Below the pieces are notes generated by a model that had not been told where the DNA came from, ran no database searches, and saw nothing but the letters and a program-made list of their open reading frames with translations. Positions 36,912-46,149 of a DNA stretch of 64,000 bases are shown in pieces. Every line of letters begins with the position of its first letter. The stretch's first letter is position 1. The stretch is taken from positions 487,501-551,500 of the forward strand of contig NZ_CP018846.1 in the NCBI RefSeq assembly GCF_002025705.1, read 5' to 3'. Source of the stretch: Pseudomonas putida. GTDB taxonomy: Bacteria; Pseudomonadota; Gammaproteobacteria; Pseudomonadales; Pseudomonadaceae. Both the position numbers and the translations under genes were made by a program.

Positions 36912-38348
36912 ATGTTCGGAATAGAGGCCTTAGAGCTCGCCCGAATGCAGTTTGCCTTTACCGTGTCGTTCCACATCCTGTTCCCGGCCATCACCATCGG
37001 CCTGGCGAGCTACCTGGCAGTCCTCGAAGGCCTCTGGCTGCGGACCCACAACCAGGTCTACCGTGACCTCTACCACTTCTGGTCGAAGATCTTCGCCGTC
37101 AACTTTGGCATGGGCGTGGTCTCCGGCCTGGTCATGGCCTACCAGTTCGGTACCAACTGGAGCCGGTTCTCCGACTTCGCCGGTGCCGTCACCGGCCCAT
37201 TGCTGACGTATGAAGTGCTGACCGCCTTCTTCCTTGAGGCGGGCTTCCTTGGCGTCATGCTGTTTGGCTGGAACCGTGTCGGCCGTGGTCTGCACTTCTT
37301 TTCCACGGTGATGGTCGCGCTCGGCACCCTGGTCTCGACCTTCTGGATTCTGGCCTCCAACAGCTGGATGCAAACCCCCCAAGGCCACGAGATCATCGAT
37401 GGCCGGGTGGTGCCAGTGGACTGGCTGGCGGTGGTATTCAACCCATCGTTCCCCTATCGCCTGATGCACATGGCCACCGCCGCGTTCGTTTCCACGGCCT
37501 TCTTCGTCGGTGCTTCGGCGGCCTGGCACCTGCTGCGCGGGCGTGACAACCCGGCGGTGCGCAAGATGTTGTCGATGGCCATGTGGATGGCCCTCATCGT
37601 CGCGCCGATCCAGGCGGTGATCGGTGACTTCCACGGCCTCAACACGCTCAAGCACCAACCGGTGAAGATCGCCGCGATCGAAGGCCACTGGGAGAACGTG
37701 CCCGGTGAACCGACCCCGCTGATCTTGTTCGGCATCCCCGACATGAAGGCCGAAACCACCCGCTTCAAGATCGAGATACCGGCGCTCGGCAGCCTGATCC
37801 TGACCCACAGCCTGGACAAACAGGTGCCGGCGATGAAGGAGTTCCCGCCTGAAGACCGGCCCAACTCGACCATCGTGTTCTGGTCGTTCCGGATTATGGT
37901 CGGGCTCGGCTTCCTGATGATCTTCGTCGGCCTGTGGAGCCTGTGGTTGCGCAAGCGCGGCACACTCTACACCTCGCGGCCGTTCCTGTATGTGGCCCTG
38001 TGGATGGGCCCGTCCGGCCTGGTCGCGCTGCTCGCCGGCTGGTTCACCACCGAGATCGGCCGCCAGCCGTGGGTGGTGTATGGCCTGATGCGTACCGCCG
38101 ATGGCGTGTCCAACCACAGTTATGCACAGCTCGGTTTCACCCTGGTGGCATTCGTGGTGGTGTACTTCGCCCTGTTCGGCACCGGCCTTGGCTACATGAT
38201 GCGCCTGGTGCGCAAAGGGCCGCAGACTGGCGAGGGTGACGAGCACAACCCCGGAGGCCCTGGCACCACACGCACACCGGCGCGGCCACTGTCCGCCGCC
38301 GATGATGGCCGTGAGGCCGAGTCCGCCAGCCTGAGCAAGGGGAACTGA
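36912..38348 (+). CDS. cioA: Cyanide-insensitive (bd-type) ubiquinol oxidase subunit I
   Basis: This 478-residue inner-membrane subunit carries the haems and the quinol site of the bd-type oxidase, which reduces O2 to water without proton pumping. The short Q-loop, and a length below E. coli CydA (522), mark the CIO branch that resists cyanide. The first haem-ligand His lies in SFHILFPAITIG (about 21), and another in LMHMATAAFV. GAGGAAG precedes the ATG. It forms cioA-cioB-DUF2474 with 3- and 9-bp spacing. Confidence 0.95.
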   Translation: MFGIEALELARMQFAFTVSFHILFPAITIGLASYLAVLEGLWLRTHNQVYRDLYHFWSKIFAVNFGMGVVSGLVMAYQFGTNWSRFSDFAGAVTGPLLTYEVLTAFFLEAGFLGVMLFGWNRVGRGLHFFSTVMVALGTLVSTFWILASNSWMQTPQGHEIIDGRVVPVDWLAVVFNPSFPYRLMHMATAAFVSTAFFVGASAAWHLLRGRDNPAVRKMLSMAMWMALIVAPIQAVIGDFHGLNTLKHQPVKIAAIEGHWENVPGEPTPLILFGIPDMKAETTRFKIEIPALGSLILTHSLDKQVPAMKEFPPEDRPNSTIVFWSFRIMVGLGFLMIFVGLWSLWLRKRGTLYTSRPFLYVALWMGPSGLVALLAGWFTTEIGRQPWVVYGLMRTADGVSNHSYAQLGFTLVAFVVVYFALFGTGLGYMMRLVRKGPQTGEGDEHNPGGPGTTRTPARPLSAADDGREAESASLSKGN

Positions 38349-38351
38349 GCC

Positions 38352-39359
38352 ATGGGTATCGACCTTCCGCTGATCTGGGCCGTGATCATCATCTTCGGCG
38401 TCATGATGTACGTGGTGATGGATGGCTTCGATCTGGGCATCGGCATGCTCTTCCCCTTCGTCAAGGGTGAGCGTGACCGCGATGTGATGATGAATACCGT
38501 TGCCCCCGTGTGGGACGGCAACGAAACCTGGCTGGTGCTGGGCGGCGCCGGGCTGTTCGGGGCGTTCCCGATGGCCTACGCCGTGGTGCTCGAAGCGCTG
38601 TACCTGCCGCTGATCCTGATGCTGATAGGCCTGATCTTCCGGGGCGTGGCCTTTGAGTTCCGCTTCAAGGCCAAGGCCGACAAGCGTCACGTGTGGGACA
38701 AGGCGTTCATCGGCGGCTCACTGGTCGCCACCTTCTTCCAAGGCGTGGCGCTGGGTGCCTTCCTCGAAGGCTTCAAGGTGGTCGATCGGCATTTTGCCGG
38801 TGGCACGCTCGACTGGCTGACACCGTTCAGCCTGTTCTGCGGCCTTGGCCTGATCGTCGCTTACACCTTGCTGGGCTGCACCTGGCTGATCATGAAGACC
38901 GAGGGCGACCTGCAACTGAAGATGCACGACCTTGCCAGGCCACTGGCGCTGGTACTGCTGGCAGTGATCGGCATCGTCAGCCTGTGGACCCCGATCGCCT
39001 ATCCGCAGATTGCCGACCGCTGGTTCAGCATGCCCAACCTGTTCTGGTTCATGCCAGTGCCGCTGCTGGTCCTGGTGACCTTCTACGGCTTGCTCAAGGC
39101 GGTGGCACGCAATGCGCACTACACGCCATTCCTGCTCACCCTGGTATTGATCTTCCTGGGTTACAGCGGGCTGGGCATCAGCCTGTGGCCGAACATCATC
39201 CCGCCGTCGATCTCGATCTGGGATGCCGCAGCGCCGCCGCAGAGCCAGGGCTTCATGCTGGTGGGCACGTTGTTCATCCTGCCGTTCATCCTCATGTATA
39301 CCTTCTGGAGCTACTACGTGTTCCGCGGCAAGGTGACCCATGAAGACGGCTATCACTAG
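38352..39359 (+). CDS. cioB: Cyanide-insensitive ubiquinol oxidase subunit II
   Basis: This 335-residue protein has about eight hydrophobic helices and starts MGIDLPLIWAVIIIFGVMMYV, shortened here to DLPLIWAVIIIFGV. The next stretch is the typical VMDGFDLGIGML. CioB/CydB pairs with subunit I and carries no haem. It starts 3 bp after cioA. The motif GNETWLVLGGAGLFGAFP is conserved in the family. Confidence 0.95.
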   Translation: MGIDLPLIWAVIIIFGVMMYVVMDGFDLGIGMLFPFVKGERDRDVMMNTVAPVWDGNETWLVLGGAGLFGAFPMAYAVVLEALYLPLILMLIGLIFRGVAFEFRFKAKADKRHVWDKAFIGGSLVATFFQGVALGAFLEGFKVVDRHFAGGTLDWLTPFSLFCGLGLIVAYTLLGCTWLIMKTEGDLQLKMHDLARPLALVLLAVIGIVSLWTPIAYPQIADRWFSMPNLFWFMPVPLLVLVTFYGLLKAVARNAHYTPFLLTLVLIFLGYSGLGISLWPNIIPPSISIWDAAAPPQSQGFMLVGTLFILPFILMYTFWSYYVFRGKVTHEDGYH

Positions 39360-39368
39360 GAGGGCGCC

Positions 39369-39524
39369 ATGATGACCGGTAAACATGGCCTGGAAGAGAA
39401 GAAACCGCTGTGGCAGCGACTGGGTTGGCTGGTGCTGATCTGGGCGATGAGCGTGGCAGCGCTGGGCGTGGCGGCCTGGGTGATGAGGCTGTTCATGGGG
39501 GCAGCGGGCCTGACCACCCATTGA
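39369..39524 (+). CDS. DUF2474 family small membrane protein, third CIO gene
   Basis: This 51-residue protein was read directly. It starts at ATG 39369 with AGGAGG at 39359-39364 and ends at TGA 39522. It has a basic N-terminal tail (HGLEEKKPLWQRLGW) and one hydrophobic helix (about 20-45). Proteins of this kind follow cioAB in Pseudomonas. By size, position and single helix it resembles CydX, the small subunit that stabilises E. coli bd-I. That role here is inference. A perfect 22-bp hairpin follows. Confidence 0.85.
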   Translation: MMTGKHGLEEKKPLWQRLGWLVLIWAMSVAALGVAAWVMRLFMGAAGLTTH

Positions 39525-39530
39525 TTCAGG

Positions 39531-39576
39531 CCTTCAGGGCCCTGTCGCCGGCAAGCCGGCGACAGGGCCCTGAAGG
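39531..39576. terminator. Bidirectional hairpin between the cio operon and rlmG
   Basis: A perfect 22-bp inverted repeat (39531-39552 with 39555-39576) with an AA centre lies 6 bp after the DUF2474 stop and 1 bp before the rlmG end. It is well placed to end both convergent transcripts, though the T-tract is short. Confidence 0.75.
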
Positions 39577-39577
39577 T

Positions 39578-40702
39578 TTACTTGCGGGCTTTGAGGATCA
39601 CGAACTTCGGCGTCGCGGCCACTTGCTCGACACCGCGGAACAACCGCGCCAGTTTGCTGTGATAGCCCAGGTGACGGTTACCGACGATGTACAGTGCGCC
39701 GCCCACCACCAGCGCCTCACGCGCCTGTTGGAACATGCGCCAGGCCAGGAAGTCACCCACCACCTGCTGCTGGTGGAACGGCGGGTTGCACAGCACCACA
39801 TCCAGCGACTGTTTCTCCACCCCGGCCAGGCCATCCCCCGGCATCACCGTTACCGGCCGCTCACCCAGGGCAGCCTGCCAGTTCTCCTGCGCCGATTGCA
39901 CCGCCATGTACGATTCATCGACCAGAGTGAAGTGCGCCTCCGGGTTGGCCAGCGCGCTGGCAATGGCCAGCACGCCGTTGCCGCAGCCGAGGTCGGCAAC
40001 GCGGGCGTTGCCCAGGTTGCGCGGCAAGTGAGGGAGGAAGGCACGGGTGCCGATGTCCAGGCCCTCGCGGCAGAACACATTGGCATGGTTGAGCAGTTCA
40101 AGTGCCGGCGTATCGAGCAGGTAGCGGGTCGGGTACGGCGACTTGGCAGCAGGGCGGTCGGCGACCGAGGCGGTCAGCAGGCGGGCCTTTTTCTGCGCCA
40201 GTGAGGCTTGCACCGGGCCGATGTACTTTTCCATCAGGTCGCCAGCCGCTCGCGGCAGGTGCTTGATCATGGCACCTGCAATCACCTGGGCGCCGGGTGC
40301 CAGGTGGCCTTGCAGGCGGATCAGTTGTTCTTCGAGCAGCGCCAAGGTCTTGGGCACGCGTACCAGCACTCGGTCGAACGGGCCTTGCCAGTGTTCGCTT
40401 GCCGGCACGAAGGGCACGCTGTCGAAGGCCTTGTCATTGCGCGCAAGGTTCTTCTCCAGGGCCATGCGCGCCAGGTGCGAGTCGCCGCTGCTGACCACCT
40501 GCAGGTGCCCGGCCAGGCTGGCCGCCAGGGCGCCGAAGCTGTCGTTGAGCACCAGCACGCGGCTGCCGGCTTCCAGGCCCTGCGCGTGCAACTGCTCGAG
40601 CAGGTATTCATCGGCGGCATCGAAGGCCTGCAGCGGGTCATTGGCCTGGTCCGGCTGGCGGATCAGGTCGAGTTCGGCGTAGGGGGTGGTCAACAGGGGC
40701 AT
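39578..40702 (-). CDS. rlmG: 23S rRNA (guanine-1835-N2)-methyltransferase
   Basis: This 374-residue enzyme methylates G1835 of 23S rRNA with SAM. It has an N-terminal RlmC/G-like domain and a C-terminal SAM domain with ADLGCGNGVLAIAS and the N6/N2-methylase motif NPPF in LCNPPFHQQQ. The start at 40702 (MPLLTTPYAELD) is chosen because homologous sequence begins there; 10 codons upstream are open but lack support. Intact. Confidence 0.93.
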   Translation of the reverse strand: MPLLTTPYAELDLIRQPDQANDPLQAFDAADEYLLEQLHAQGLEAGSRVLVLNDSFGALAASLAGHLQVVSSGDSHLARMALEKNLARNDKAFDSVPFVPASEHWQGPFDRVLVRVPKTLALLEEQLIRLQGHLAPGAQVIAGAMIKHLPRAAGDLMEKYIGPVQASLAQKKARLLTASVADRPAAKSPYPTRYLLDTPALELLNHANVFCREGLDIGTRAFLPHLPRNLGNARVADLGCGNGVLAIASALANPEAHFTLVDESYMAVQSAQENWQAALGERPVTVMPGDGLAGVEKQSLDVVLCNPPFHQQQVVGDFLAWRMFQQAREALVVGGALYIVGNRHLGYHSKLARLFRGVEQVAATPKFVILKARK

Positions 40703-40795
40703 GGCGTCTGGCTCGGGTACGGATCTGCCCACGGCGGTTCGCCACGAGCTTTGCTGCGCGATTCTACAGGGCTTTGCCCGAGGCCGCAGGCCTGG

Positions 40796-41506
40796 CTACT
40801 GTTCGATCAGGCCGCGCATCATTGCGATGGCGATGGCACCGGCCTTGTTGGCGGCGTTGGTCTTGGTGATCACGCTGCGGATATGGAAGTTCACTGTGCT
40901 CTGCGACAGCGACAGGATGCAGGCCACGTCGGCTGCTGTCTTGCCGGCTGCCGACCACTTGAGCACTTCGATTTCGCGGTCGCTCATCTTCAGCGGCACA
41001 CTGAGCTTGGCCAGATGGTATTCACTGATGATCGCGTGCAGGGTGTGGCACAGCCACTGCACCTTGCCTGCCTTGTCATACAGCTCGGCGATTTTCACTT
41101 CGCCGAGTGGCCGGCACACGCTGACCTGGCTTTCATTGTGCTGCAGGTCATGCAGGGACTGCGTCCAACCATGGCGCAGGCCATGCGCGCAGGCTTGTTC
41201 GCGGTAGTGGGGCACGTCACGGTACAGCTCGTCGGTCCATAGCACCGGCATGGTCGAGGAGTGGCTACGGGTGGCAGCAGCGTCCTGTTTGTAGAAGTCG
41301 TCGCGCTGATAACGCTCGATCCACTCGACTGGGTAGTTGCTGTAGAGGTACAAGCGGGGAGACTGGGCGGCGAGTTGAATGCGAACCTTCAAACCCATGA
41401 AATCCATACCCAGGTCCTGGGCAAGGTGCACCGCAAGGTCGAACACCTTGTGCGGCGTACTCTCGCTGACGAGCTTGTGCAGATGCTCATGGTTCCATTG
41501 AAGCAT
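40796..41506 (-). CDS. ppoR: LuxR-family quorum-sensing regulator without a luxI partner (PpoR-like)
   Basis: This 236-residue protein has an N-terminal acyl-homoserine-lactone-binding domain (about 10-160). Hallmark Trp, Tyr and Asp residues are visible in YLYSNYPVEWIERY and QDAAATRSHS. The C-terminal LuxR helix-turn-helix reads LKMSDREIEVLKWSAAGKTAADVACIL, shortened here to SDREIEVLKWSAAGKT. No luxI gene is near, so it is a LuxR solo. P. putida PpoR, in the same context by memory, binds 3-oxo-C6-HSL. The start at 41506 has GGAG 8 bp upstream; an open frame extends 14 codons more. Confidence 0.87.
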   Translation of the reverse strand: MLQWNHEHLHKLVSESTPHKVFDLAVHLAQDLGMDFMGLKVRIQLAAQSPRLYLYSNYPVEWIERYQRDDFYKQDAAATRSHSSTMPVLWTDELYRDVPHYREQACAHGLRHGWTQSLHDLQHNESQVSVCRPLGEVKIAELYDKAGKVQWLCHTLHAIISEYHLAKLSVPLKMSDREIEVLKWSAAGKTAADVACILSLSQSTVNFHIRSVITKTNAANKAGAIAIAMMRGLIEQ

Positions 41507-41718
41507 CTCTCGAACTCCTTCCGTTTCCGGGATCCAATCCGTTTGCATACCGGGAAGATTGTAGGAAAAGACTGAGCGTTATGTTGGGATTTTTTGTTAT
41601 AGCGGTCATGGTTTCATAAAGTAACAATTAGAGCCGTATGCTGTGTCCCTACACTCCGGCGGTTTTTATCCTGCCCGCTTTGCGCGACACTGGGCGCACG
41701 CTATCGATGGAGCCCGTC

Positions 41719-42495
41719 ATGACCGCCAGTGCCGACAAATTTACCCGCCAGACCCTGCTCGACGTCCAGCCACTGACGCCGAACCTGTTCAGCCTGCGGG
41801 TTACGCGCGACCCAGGGTTTCGCTTTCGGGCCGGCCAGTTTGCCCGGCTGGGCGTGAGCAAGGCTGATGGCAGCGTGGTCTGGCGTGCCTACTCCATGGT
41901 CAGTGCTCCCCATGACGAATACCTCGACTTCTTTTCAATCGTGGTACCGGGCGGGGAGTTCACCAGTGAGCTGAGCCGCCTGGGCGAGGGCGATACCCTG
42001 TTGATCGACCGTCAGGCGTTCGGCTACCTGACCCTCGACCGCTTTGTCGGCGGCCGCGACCTCTGGCTGCTGGCGACCGGTACCGGCATTGCGCCATTCA
42101 TGTCGATTCTGCAAGACTTCGAAGCCTGGGAGCGCTTCGACAACATAAAGCTGGTGTATTCGGTCCGTGAGGCGAAAGAGCTGGCGTATGTAGACGACAT
42201 CGCCGGGTTGGAGCAGCGTGACTATCTGGCCGAGTTCGCTGGCAAGCTGCAGTTCATTCCGGTGGTGACCCGTGAGCAGCACCCAGGGGCATTGAATGCG
42301 CGCATCACCACGCTGATCGAGAATGGCGAGCTGGAAAAGGCGGCAGGCCTGGAACTGTCGCCCGAGCATTCGCGAATCATGCTCTGTGGCAACCCGCAGA
42401 TGATCGACGAGACACGCAAGGTGCTCAAGGCGCGTGACCTGCAACTGAGCCTGAGCAAGCGGCCGGGGCAGGTGGCGGTGGAAAACTACTGGTGA
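41719..42495 (+). CDS. fpr: Ferredoxin/flavodoxin-NADP+ reductase
   Basis: This 258-residue FAD enzyme moves electrons between NADPH and ferredoxin or flavodoxin and helps with oxidative stress and FeS repair. The FAD motif RAYSMVSAP and the NADP motif LLATGTGIAPFMSIL are present. The C-terminus VAVENYW is typical of the bacterial Fpr class. The start at 41719 is chosen for GATGGAG upstream and the known N-terminus; the frame is open earlier. It is followed by a small terminator. Confidence 0.94.
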   Translation: MTASADKFTRQTLLDVQPLTPNLFSLRVTRDPGFRFRAGQFARLGVSKADGSVVWRAYSMVSAPHDEYLDFFSIVVPGGEFTSELSRLGEGDTLLIDRQAFGYLTLDRFVGGRDLWLLATGTGIAPFMSILQDFEAWERFDNIKLVYSVREAKELAYVDDIAGLEQRDYLAEFAGKLQFIPVVTREQHPGALNARITTLIENGELEKAAGLELSPEHSRIMLCGNPQMIDETRKVLKARDLQLSLSKRPGQVAVENYW

Positions 42496-42501
42496 TGCAA
42501 A

Positions 42502-42520
42502 GGGGCCGCGATGCGGCCCC
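42502..42520. terminator. Hairpin between fpr and mscL
   Basis: GGGGCCGC-GAT-GCGGCCCC is a perfect 8-bp stem followed by CGTTGTTT. It lies 6 bp after fpr and 7 bp beyond the end of the convergent mscL gene. Confidence 0.8.
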
Positions 42521-42527
42521 CGTTGTT

Positions 42528-42947
42528 TCAGGGCAGGCGGTTCTGGTTTTGCGCCTTGAGCAGATCGCGGATCTCGGTCAGCAAGGTTTCCTGCGGCGTC
42601 GGTACCGGCGGAGTGGTGGGGGCCACGGCTTCTTCACGCTTGAGCTTGTTGATGGCTTTCACGCCCATGAAGATGGCGAAGGCGACGATGATGAAGTCGA
42701 TCACGGTCTGGATGAACTTGCCGTAGGCCAGCACCACGGCCGGTATATCGCCTTCAGCAGCCTTGAGGGTAATTGCCAGGTCGCTGAAGTCGACACCGCC
42801 GATCAGCAGCCCCAGTGGTGGCATGACCACGTCCCCGACGAACGAGGAGACGATCTTGCCGAAGGCCGCGCCGATGATGATACCGACCGCCATGTCGACG
42901 ACATTACCTTTGACCGCGAAGGCCTTGAACTCACTGAGCATGCCCAT
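42528..42947 (-). CDS. mscL: Large-conductance mechanosensitive channel
   Basis: This 139-residue inner-membrane pentamer opens on hypo-osmotic shock. The N-terminal helix [22 protein letters not shown]1 ([22 protein letters not shown]) and TM2 ([20 protein letters not shown]) match the family. The start at 42947 (MGMLSEF) has AAGGA upstream. Longer upstream readings are rejected. Confidence 0.97.
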   Translation of the reverse strand: MGMLSEFKAFAVKGNVVDMAVGIIIGAAFGKIVSSFVGDVVMPPLGLLIGGVDFSDLAITLKAAEGDIPAVVLAYGKFIQTVIDFIIVAFAIFMGVKAINKLKREEAVAPTTPPVPTPQETLLTEIRDLLKAQNQNRLP

Positions 42948-43124
42948 GTTTGATTCCTTGTAACAAATGGTGAGGTAAACGCAGTGTAAGCCACTTAAAC
43001 GCTTCATGCGCTGGCTTCAGGGGTAATGACTGCGGTTAGAACGAATAGTTTTGTCGCATCTCGACGCGTTCGAGACACGTCGCCCTCGGCTATCATGGCG
43101 GTTTTTTCCAGGAGACCCTGCACC

Positions 43125-44492
43125 ATGGCCAAGGCCAAGCGTTTGTATGGCTGCACCGAGTGCGGCGCGACCTTTCCCAAATGGGCCGGCCAGTGTGCCG
43201 ACTGCGGGGCCTGGAACACCCTGGTCGAAACCATGATCGAAAGCGGCGGCGCGGCGGCCCCCAGCGGCCGCGCCGGCTGGACCGGGCAACAGGCGCAGAT
43301 CAAGACCCTGGCCGAAGTCAGCGTCGAAGAAATCCCGCGCTTCACCACCAGCAGCACCGAACTCGACCGCGTACTCGGTGGCGGCCTGGTCGATGGCTCG
43401 GTGGTGTTGATCGGCGGTGACCCGGGGATCGGCAAATCGACCATCCTGCTGCAGACACTGTGCAACATCGCCGTGGGCCTGCCGGCGCTGTACGTCACCG
43501 GTGAGGAGTCGCAACAACAGGTGGCCATGCGCTCGCGGCGCCTGGGCTTGCCCCAGGACCAGCTCAAGGTGATGACTGAGACCTGCATCGAAACCATCAT
43601 CGCCACTGCGCGGGTAGAAAAGCCGCGGGTCATGGTGATCGACTCGATCCAGACCATCTTTACCGAGCAGTTGCAGTCCGCCCCCGGTGGCGTGGCCCAG
43701 GTGCGCGAAAGCACGGCCTTGCTGGTGCGTTATGCCAAGCAGAGTGGCACGGCGATCTTCCTGGTCGGCCACGTCACCAAGGAGGGCTCGCTGGCAGGGC
43801 CGCGGGTGCTGGAGCACATGGTCGATACCGTGCTGTATTTCGAGGGTGAGTCCGACGGCCGCCTGCGGCTGTTGCGGGCAGTGAAGAACCGCTTCGGCGC
43901 GGTCAACGAACTGGGCGTGTTCGGCATGACCGACCGTGGCCTGAAAGAGGTTTCCAACCCCTCTGCGATCTTCCTCAATCGCACCCAGGAAGAAGTGCCG
44001 GGGAGTGTGGTCATGGCCACCTGGGAAGGCACCCGGCCAATGCTGGTAGAGGTGCAGGCACTGGTCGATGACAGCCACCTGGCCAACCCTCGGCGGGTCA
44101 CCCTGGGCCTGGACCAGAATCGCCTGGCCATGCTGCTGGCGGTACTGCACCGCCATGGTGGCATTCCTACCCATGACCAGGACGTGTTTCTTAACGTGGT
44201 CGGTGGGGTGAAGGTGCTGGAGACGGCTTCGGACCTGGCGCTGCTGGCAGCGGTGATGTCCAGCCTGCGCAACCGGCCGTTGGCCCATGGGCTGCTGGTG
44301 TTTGGCGAGATTGGCTTGTCGGGCGAGGTGCGGCCTGTGCCCAGTGGCCAGGAGCGTCTGAAGGAGGCGGCCAAGCACGGCTTCAAGCGCGCAATCGTGC
44401 CCAAGGGCAATGCGCCGAAGGAGCCGCCAGCGGGGTTGCAGGTGATTGCAGTGACCCGGTTGGAGCAGGCTCTGGATGCGCTGTTCGAGTAA
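43125..44492 (+). CDS. radA: DNA repair protein RadA (Sms), branch-migration helicase
   Basis: This 455-residue RecA-like ATPase aids branch migration in recombination repair. An N-terminal four-Cys zinc finger reads YGCTEC and GQCADCGAW. The Walker A motif is GGDPGIGKST (about 100), the RadA-specific KNRFG motif is near 256, and a Lon-like C-terminal domain follows. The start at 43125 has GGAG upstream. An intrinsic terminator follows 8 bp after the stop. Confidence 0.97.
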   Translation: MAKAKRLYGCTECGATFPKWAGQCADCGAWNTLVETMIESGGAAAPSGRAGWTGQQAQIKTLAEVSVEEIPRFTTSSTELDRVLGGGLVDGSVVLIGGDPGIGKSTILLQTLCNIAVGLPALYVTGEESQQQVAMRSRRLGLPQDQLKVMTETCIETIIATARVEKPRVMVIDSIQTIFTEQLQSAPGGVAQVRESTALLVRYAKQSGTAIFLVGHVTKEGSLAGPRVLEHMVDTVLYFEGESDGRLRLLRAVKNRFGAVNELGVFGMTDRGLKEVSNPSAIFLNRTQEEVPGSVVMATWEGTRPMLVEVQALVDDSHLANPRRVTLGLDQNRLAMLLAVLHRHGGIPTHDQDVFLNVVGGVKVLETASDLALLAAVMSSLRNRPLAHGLLVFGEIGLSGEVRPVPSGQERLKEAAKHGFKRAIVPKGNAPKEPPAGLQVIAVTRLEQALDALFE

Positions 44493-44500
44493 ATGAAAAA

Positions 44501-44529
44501 GGGGAGCCGACGATGCGCATCGGCTCCCC
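44501..44529. terminator. Terminator between radA and the purine permease
   Basis: GGGGAGCCGA (44501-44510) pairs with TCGGCTCCCC (44520-44529), with a 9-base loop and an A-run upstream on one side (T-run for the minus strand). It serves the convergent genes on both sides. Confidence 0.82.
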
Positions 44530-44552
44530 CCACCTCACCGCTCAGTCAGCGG

Positions 44553-46070
44553 TCAATGCTCGGCAACAGCACTGCGCCTGGGCGCCTGGTTGCCGTGCTC
44601 GTCCAGCTCCATTACCGGCACTTCATTGCCATCGGCATCGAACAGCTTGCCATCCTTGAAGTAGTCACCATCACGCAGGCACGAGATATCCGAATACTGG
44701 ATAGTGCGTTCGTAGGCTGCGGCGAATACCGACTGGTTCTCCGAGTTACCCGTCTTGAAGTGGTTGAACAGCAGGTTCAGCAGGATGGCCATGATTGCCG
44801 CCGAGCTGATGCCGGAGTGGAAGATGGTCTCGAACCAGTTCGGGAACTGGTGGTAGAAGGTCGGCGCAGCGATCGGGATCATGCCGAAGCCCAGCGAGGC
44901 GGCGACGATGATCAGGTTGACGTTGTTCTTGTAGTTGACCTTCGACAGGGTGCGGATGCCGCTGGCGGCCACGGTGCCAAACAGCACGATGCCCGCGCCA
45001 CCCAGCACCGGAGTCGGTACGGCGGCAATCACCCGGCCCATCACTGGCAGCAGGCCCAGCACCACCAGGATCACGCCACCGGTGGCCACCACATAGCGGC
45101 TCTTGACCCCGGTCACGGCCACCAGTCCGACGTTCTGGGCGAAGGCGCTCTGGGTGAACGAGCCGAAGATCGGCGCCAGAATGCTCGACGCCATGTCGGC
45201 CCGCAGGCCGTTGCCCAGGCGCTTGGAGTCGACCTTGGTGTCGATGATCTCACCCACGGCGAGGATGTCGGCCGAGGTTTCCACCAAGGTCACCATGATC
45301 ACGATGCACATCGACAGGATCGCGGCGATGTGGAATTCCGGCATGCCGAAGTGGAACGGGGTAGGGAAGGCGAACATCGGGCCTTGGCTGACCTTGCTGA
45401 AGTCGGTCATGCCCAGTGCCCAGGCGATCAGCGTGCCGATCACCATGGCCAGCAGAATCGAAAGGCGCGAGATGGTCGCGCTGCCCAGCTTGCTCAGCAC
45501 CAGCACGATGGCGAAGGTCAGGCCGGCCAGGCCGATGTTGGCCATGCTACCGAACTCCGGCGAGGCGCTGTTGCCGCCCATCACCCAGCGCGCAGCGACC
45601 GGCATCAGGGTCAGGCCGATGGTGGTGATGACGATGCCGGTCACCAGCGGCGGGAAGAACTTGGTGATGCGCGAAAACACTGGGGTGATCAGGAAGCCGA
45701 TCAACGAAGCGGCCATGACCGCGCCGAGCACGCCCGGCAAGCCGCCACCGCCCTCGCTGCTGAGGATGGCGCCCATGGTTGCAACACCAGCGAACGATAC
45801 GCCCTGTACCAGCGGCAGCTGGCAACCGAAGAACGGGATGCCCAGCGTCTGCAACAGGGTCGCCAGGCCACCGGCAAACAGCGAAGCGGCAATCAGCATG
45901 CCGATCTCGGCACCGTTGAGGCCGGCGGCCTGGCCCAGGATCAGGGGTACCGCGACGATCCCGCCATACATGGTCAGCACATGCTGCAGACCATAGGCCA
46001 GGTTGGCACCAAGCCCGAGGTTTTCATCCTCGGGGCGCTTGGCGGGAGACGTGCTAGGGGACGTAGTCAT
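44553..46070 (-). CDS. NCS2 urate/xanthine-type nucleobase permease
   Basis: This 505-residue symporter has 12 to 14 helices. The NCS2 signature is QNVGLVAVTGVKSRYVVATGG (here shortened to QNVGLVAVTGVKSR), and GLQHVLTMYGGIVAVPLILG lies near the N-terminus. The longer C-terminal tail and motif resemble the UacT/PbuX group for urate and xanthine; substrate not proven. A 12-bp palindrome lies 68 bp before the start. It is separated from its neighbours by terminators, so it is a single-gene unit. Confidence 0.88.
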   Translation of the reverse strand: MTTSPSTSPAKRPEDENLGLGANLAYGLQHVLTMYGGIVAVPLILGQAAGLNGAEIGMLIAASLFAGGLATLLQTLGIPFFGCQLPLVQGVSFAGVATMGAILSSEGGGGLPGVLGAVMAASLIGFLITPVFSRITKFFPPLVTGIVITTIGLTLMPVAARWVMGGNSASPEFGSMANIGLAGLTFAIVLVLSKLGSATISRLSILLAMVIGTLIAWALGMTDFSKVSQGPMFAFPTPFHFGMPEFHIAAILSMCIVIMVTLVETSADILAVGEIIDTKVDSKRLGNGLRADMASSILAPIFGSFTQSAFAQNVGLVAVTGVKSRYVVATGGVILVVLGLLPVMGRVIAAVPTPVLGGAGIVLFGTVAASGIRTLSKVNYKNNVNLIIVAASLGFGMIPIAAPTFYHQFPNWFETIFHSGISSAAIMAILLNLLFNHFKTGNSENQSVFAAAYERTIQYSDISCLRDGDYFKDGKLFDADGNEVPVMELDEHGNQAPRRSAVAEH

Positions 46071-46137
46071 GGAGCAGGCTCTCTGTTTATTGTTGTGGCA
46101 TTACTGTAGACATTTCCTACAAATGATTGCTACATAA

Positions 46138-46149
46138 ATTGTATACAAT
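46138..46149. promoter_or_regulatory. GntR-like palindrome upstream of the purine permease
   Basis: ATTGTATACAAT is a perfect 12-bp palindrome of the type bound by FCD-class GntR regulators, 68 bp before the permease start. The 263-bp gap also holds a weak hairpin at 46262-46283 (CCCAGGCAG with CTGTCTGGG) and nothing else clear. Confidence 0.55.
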
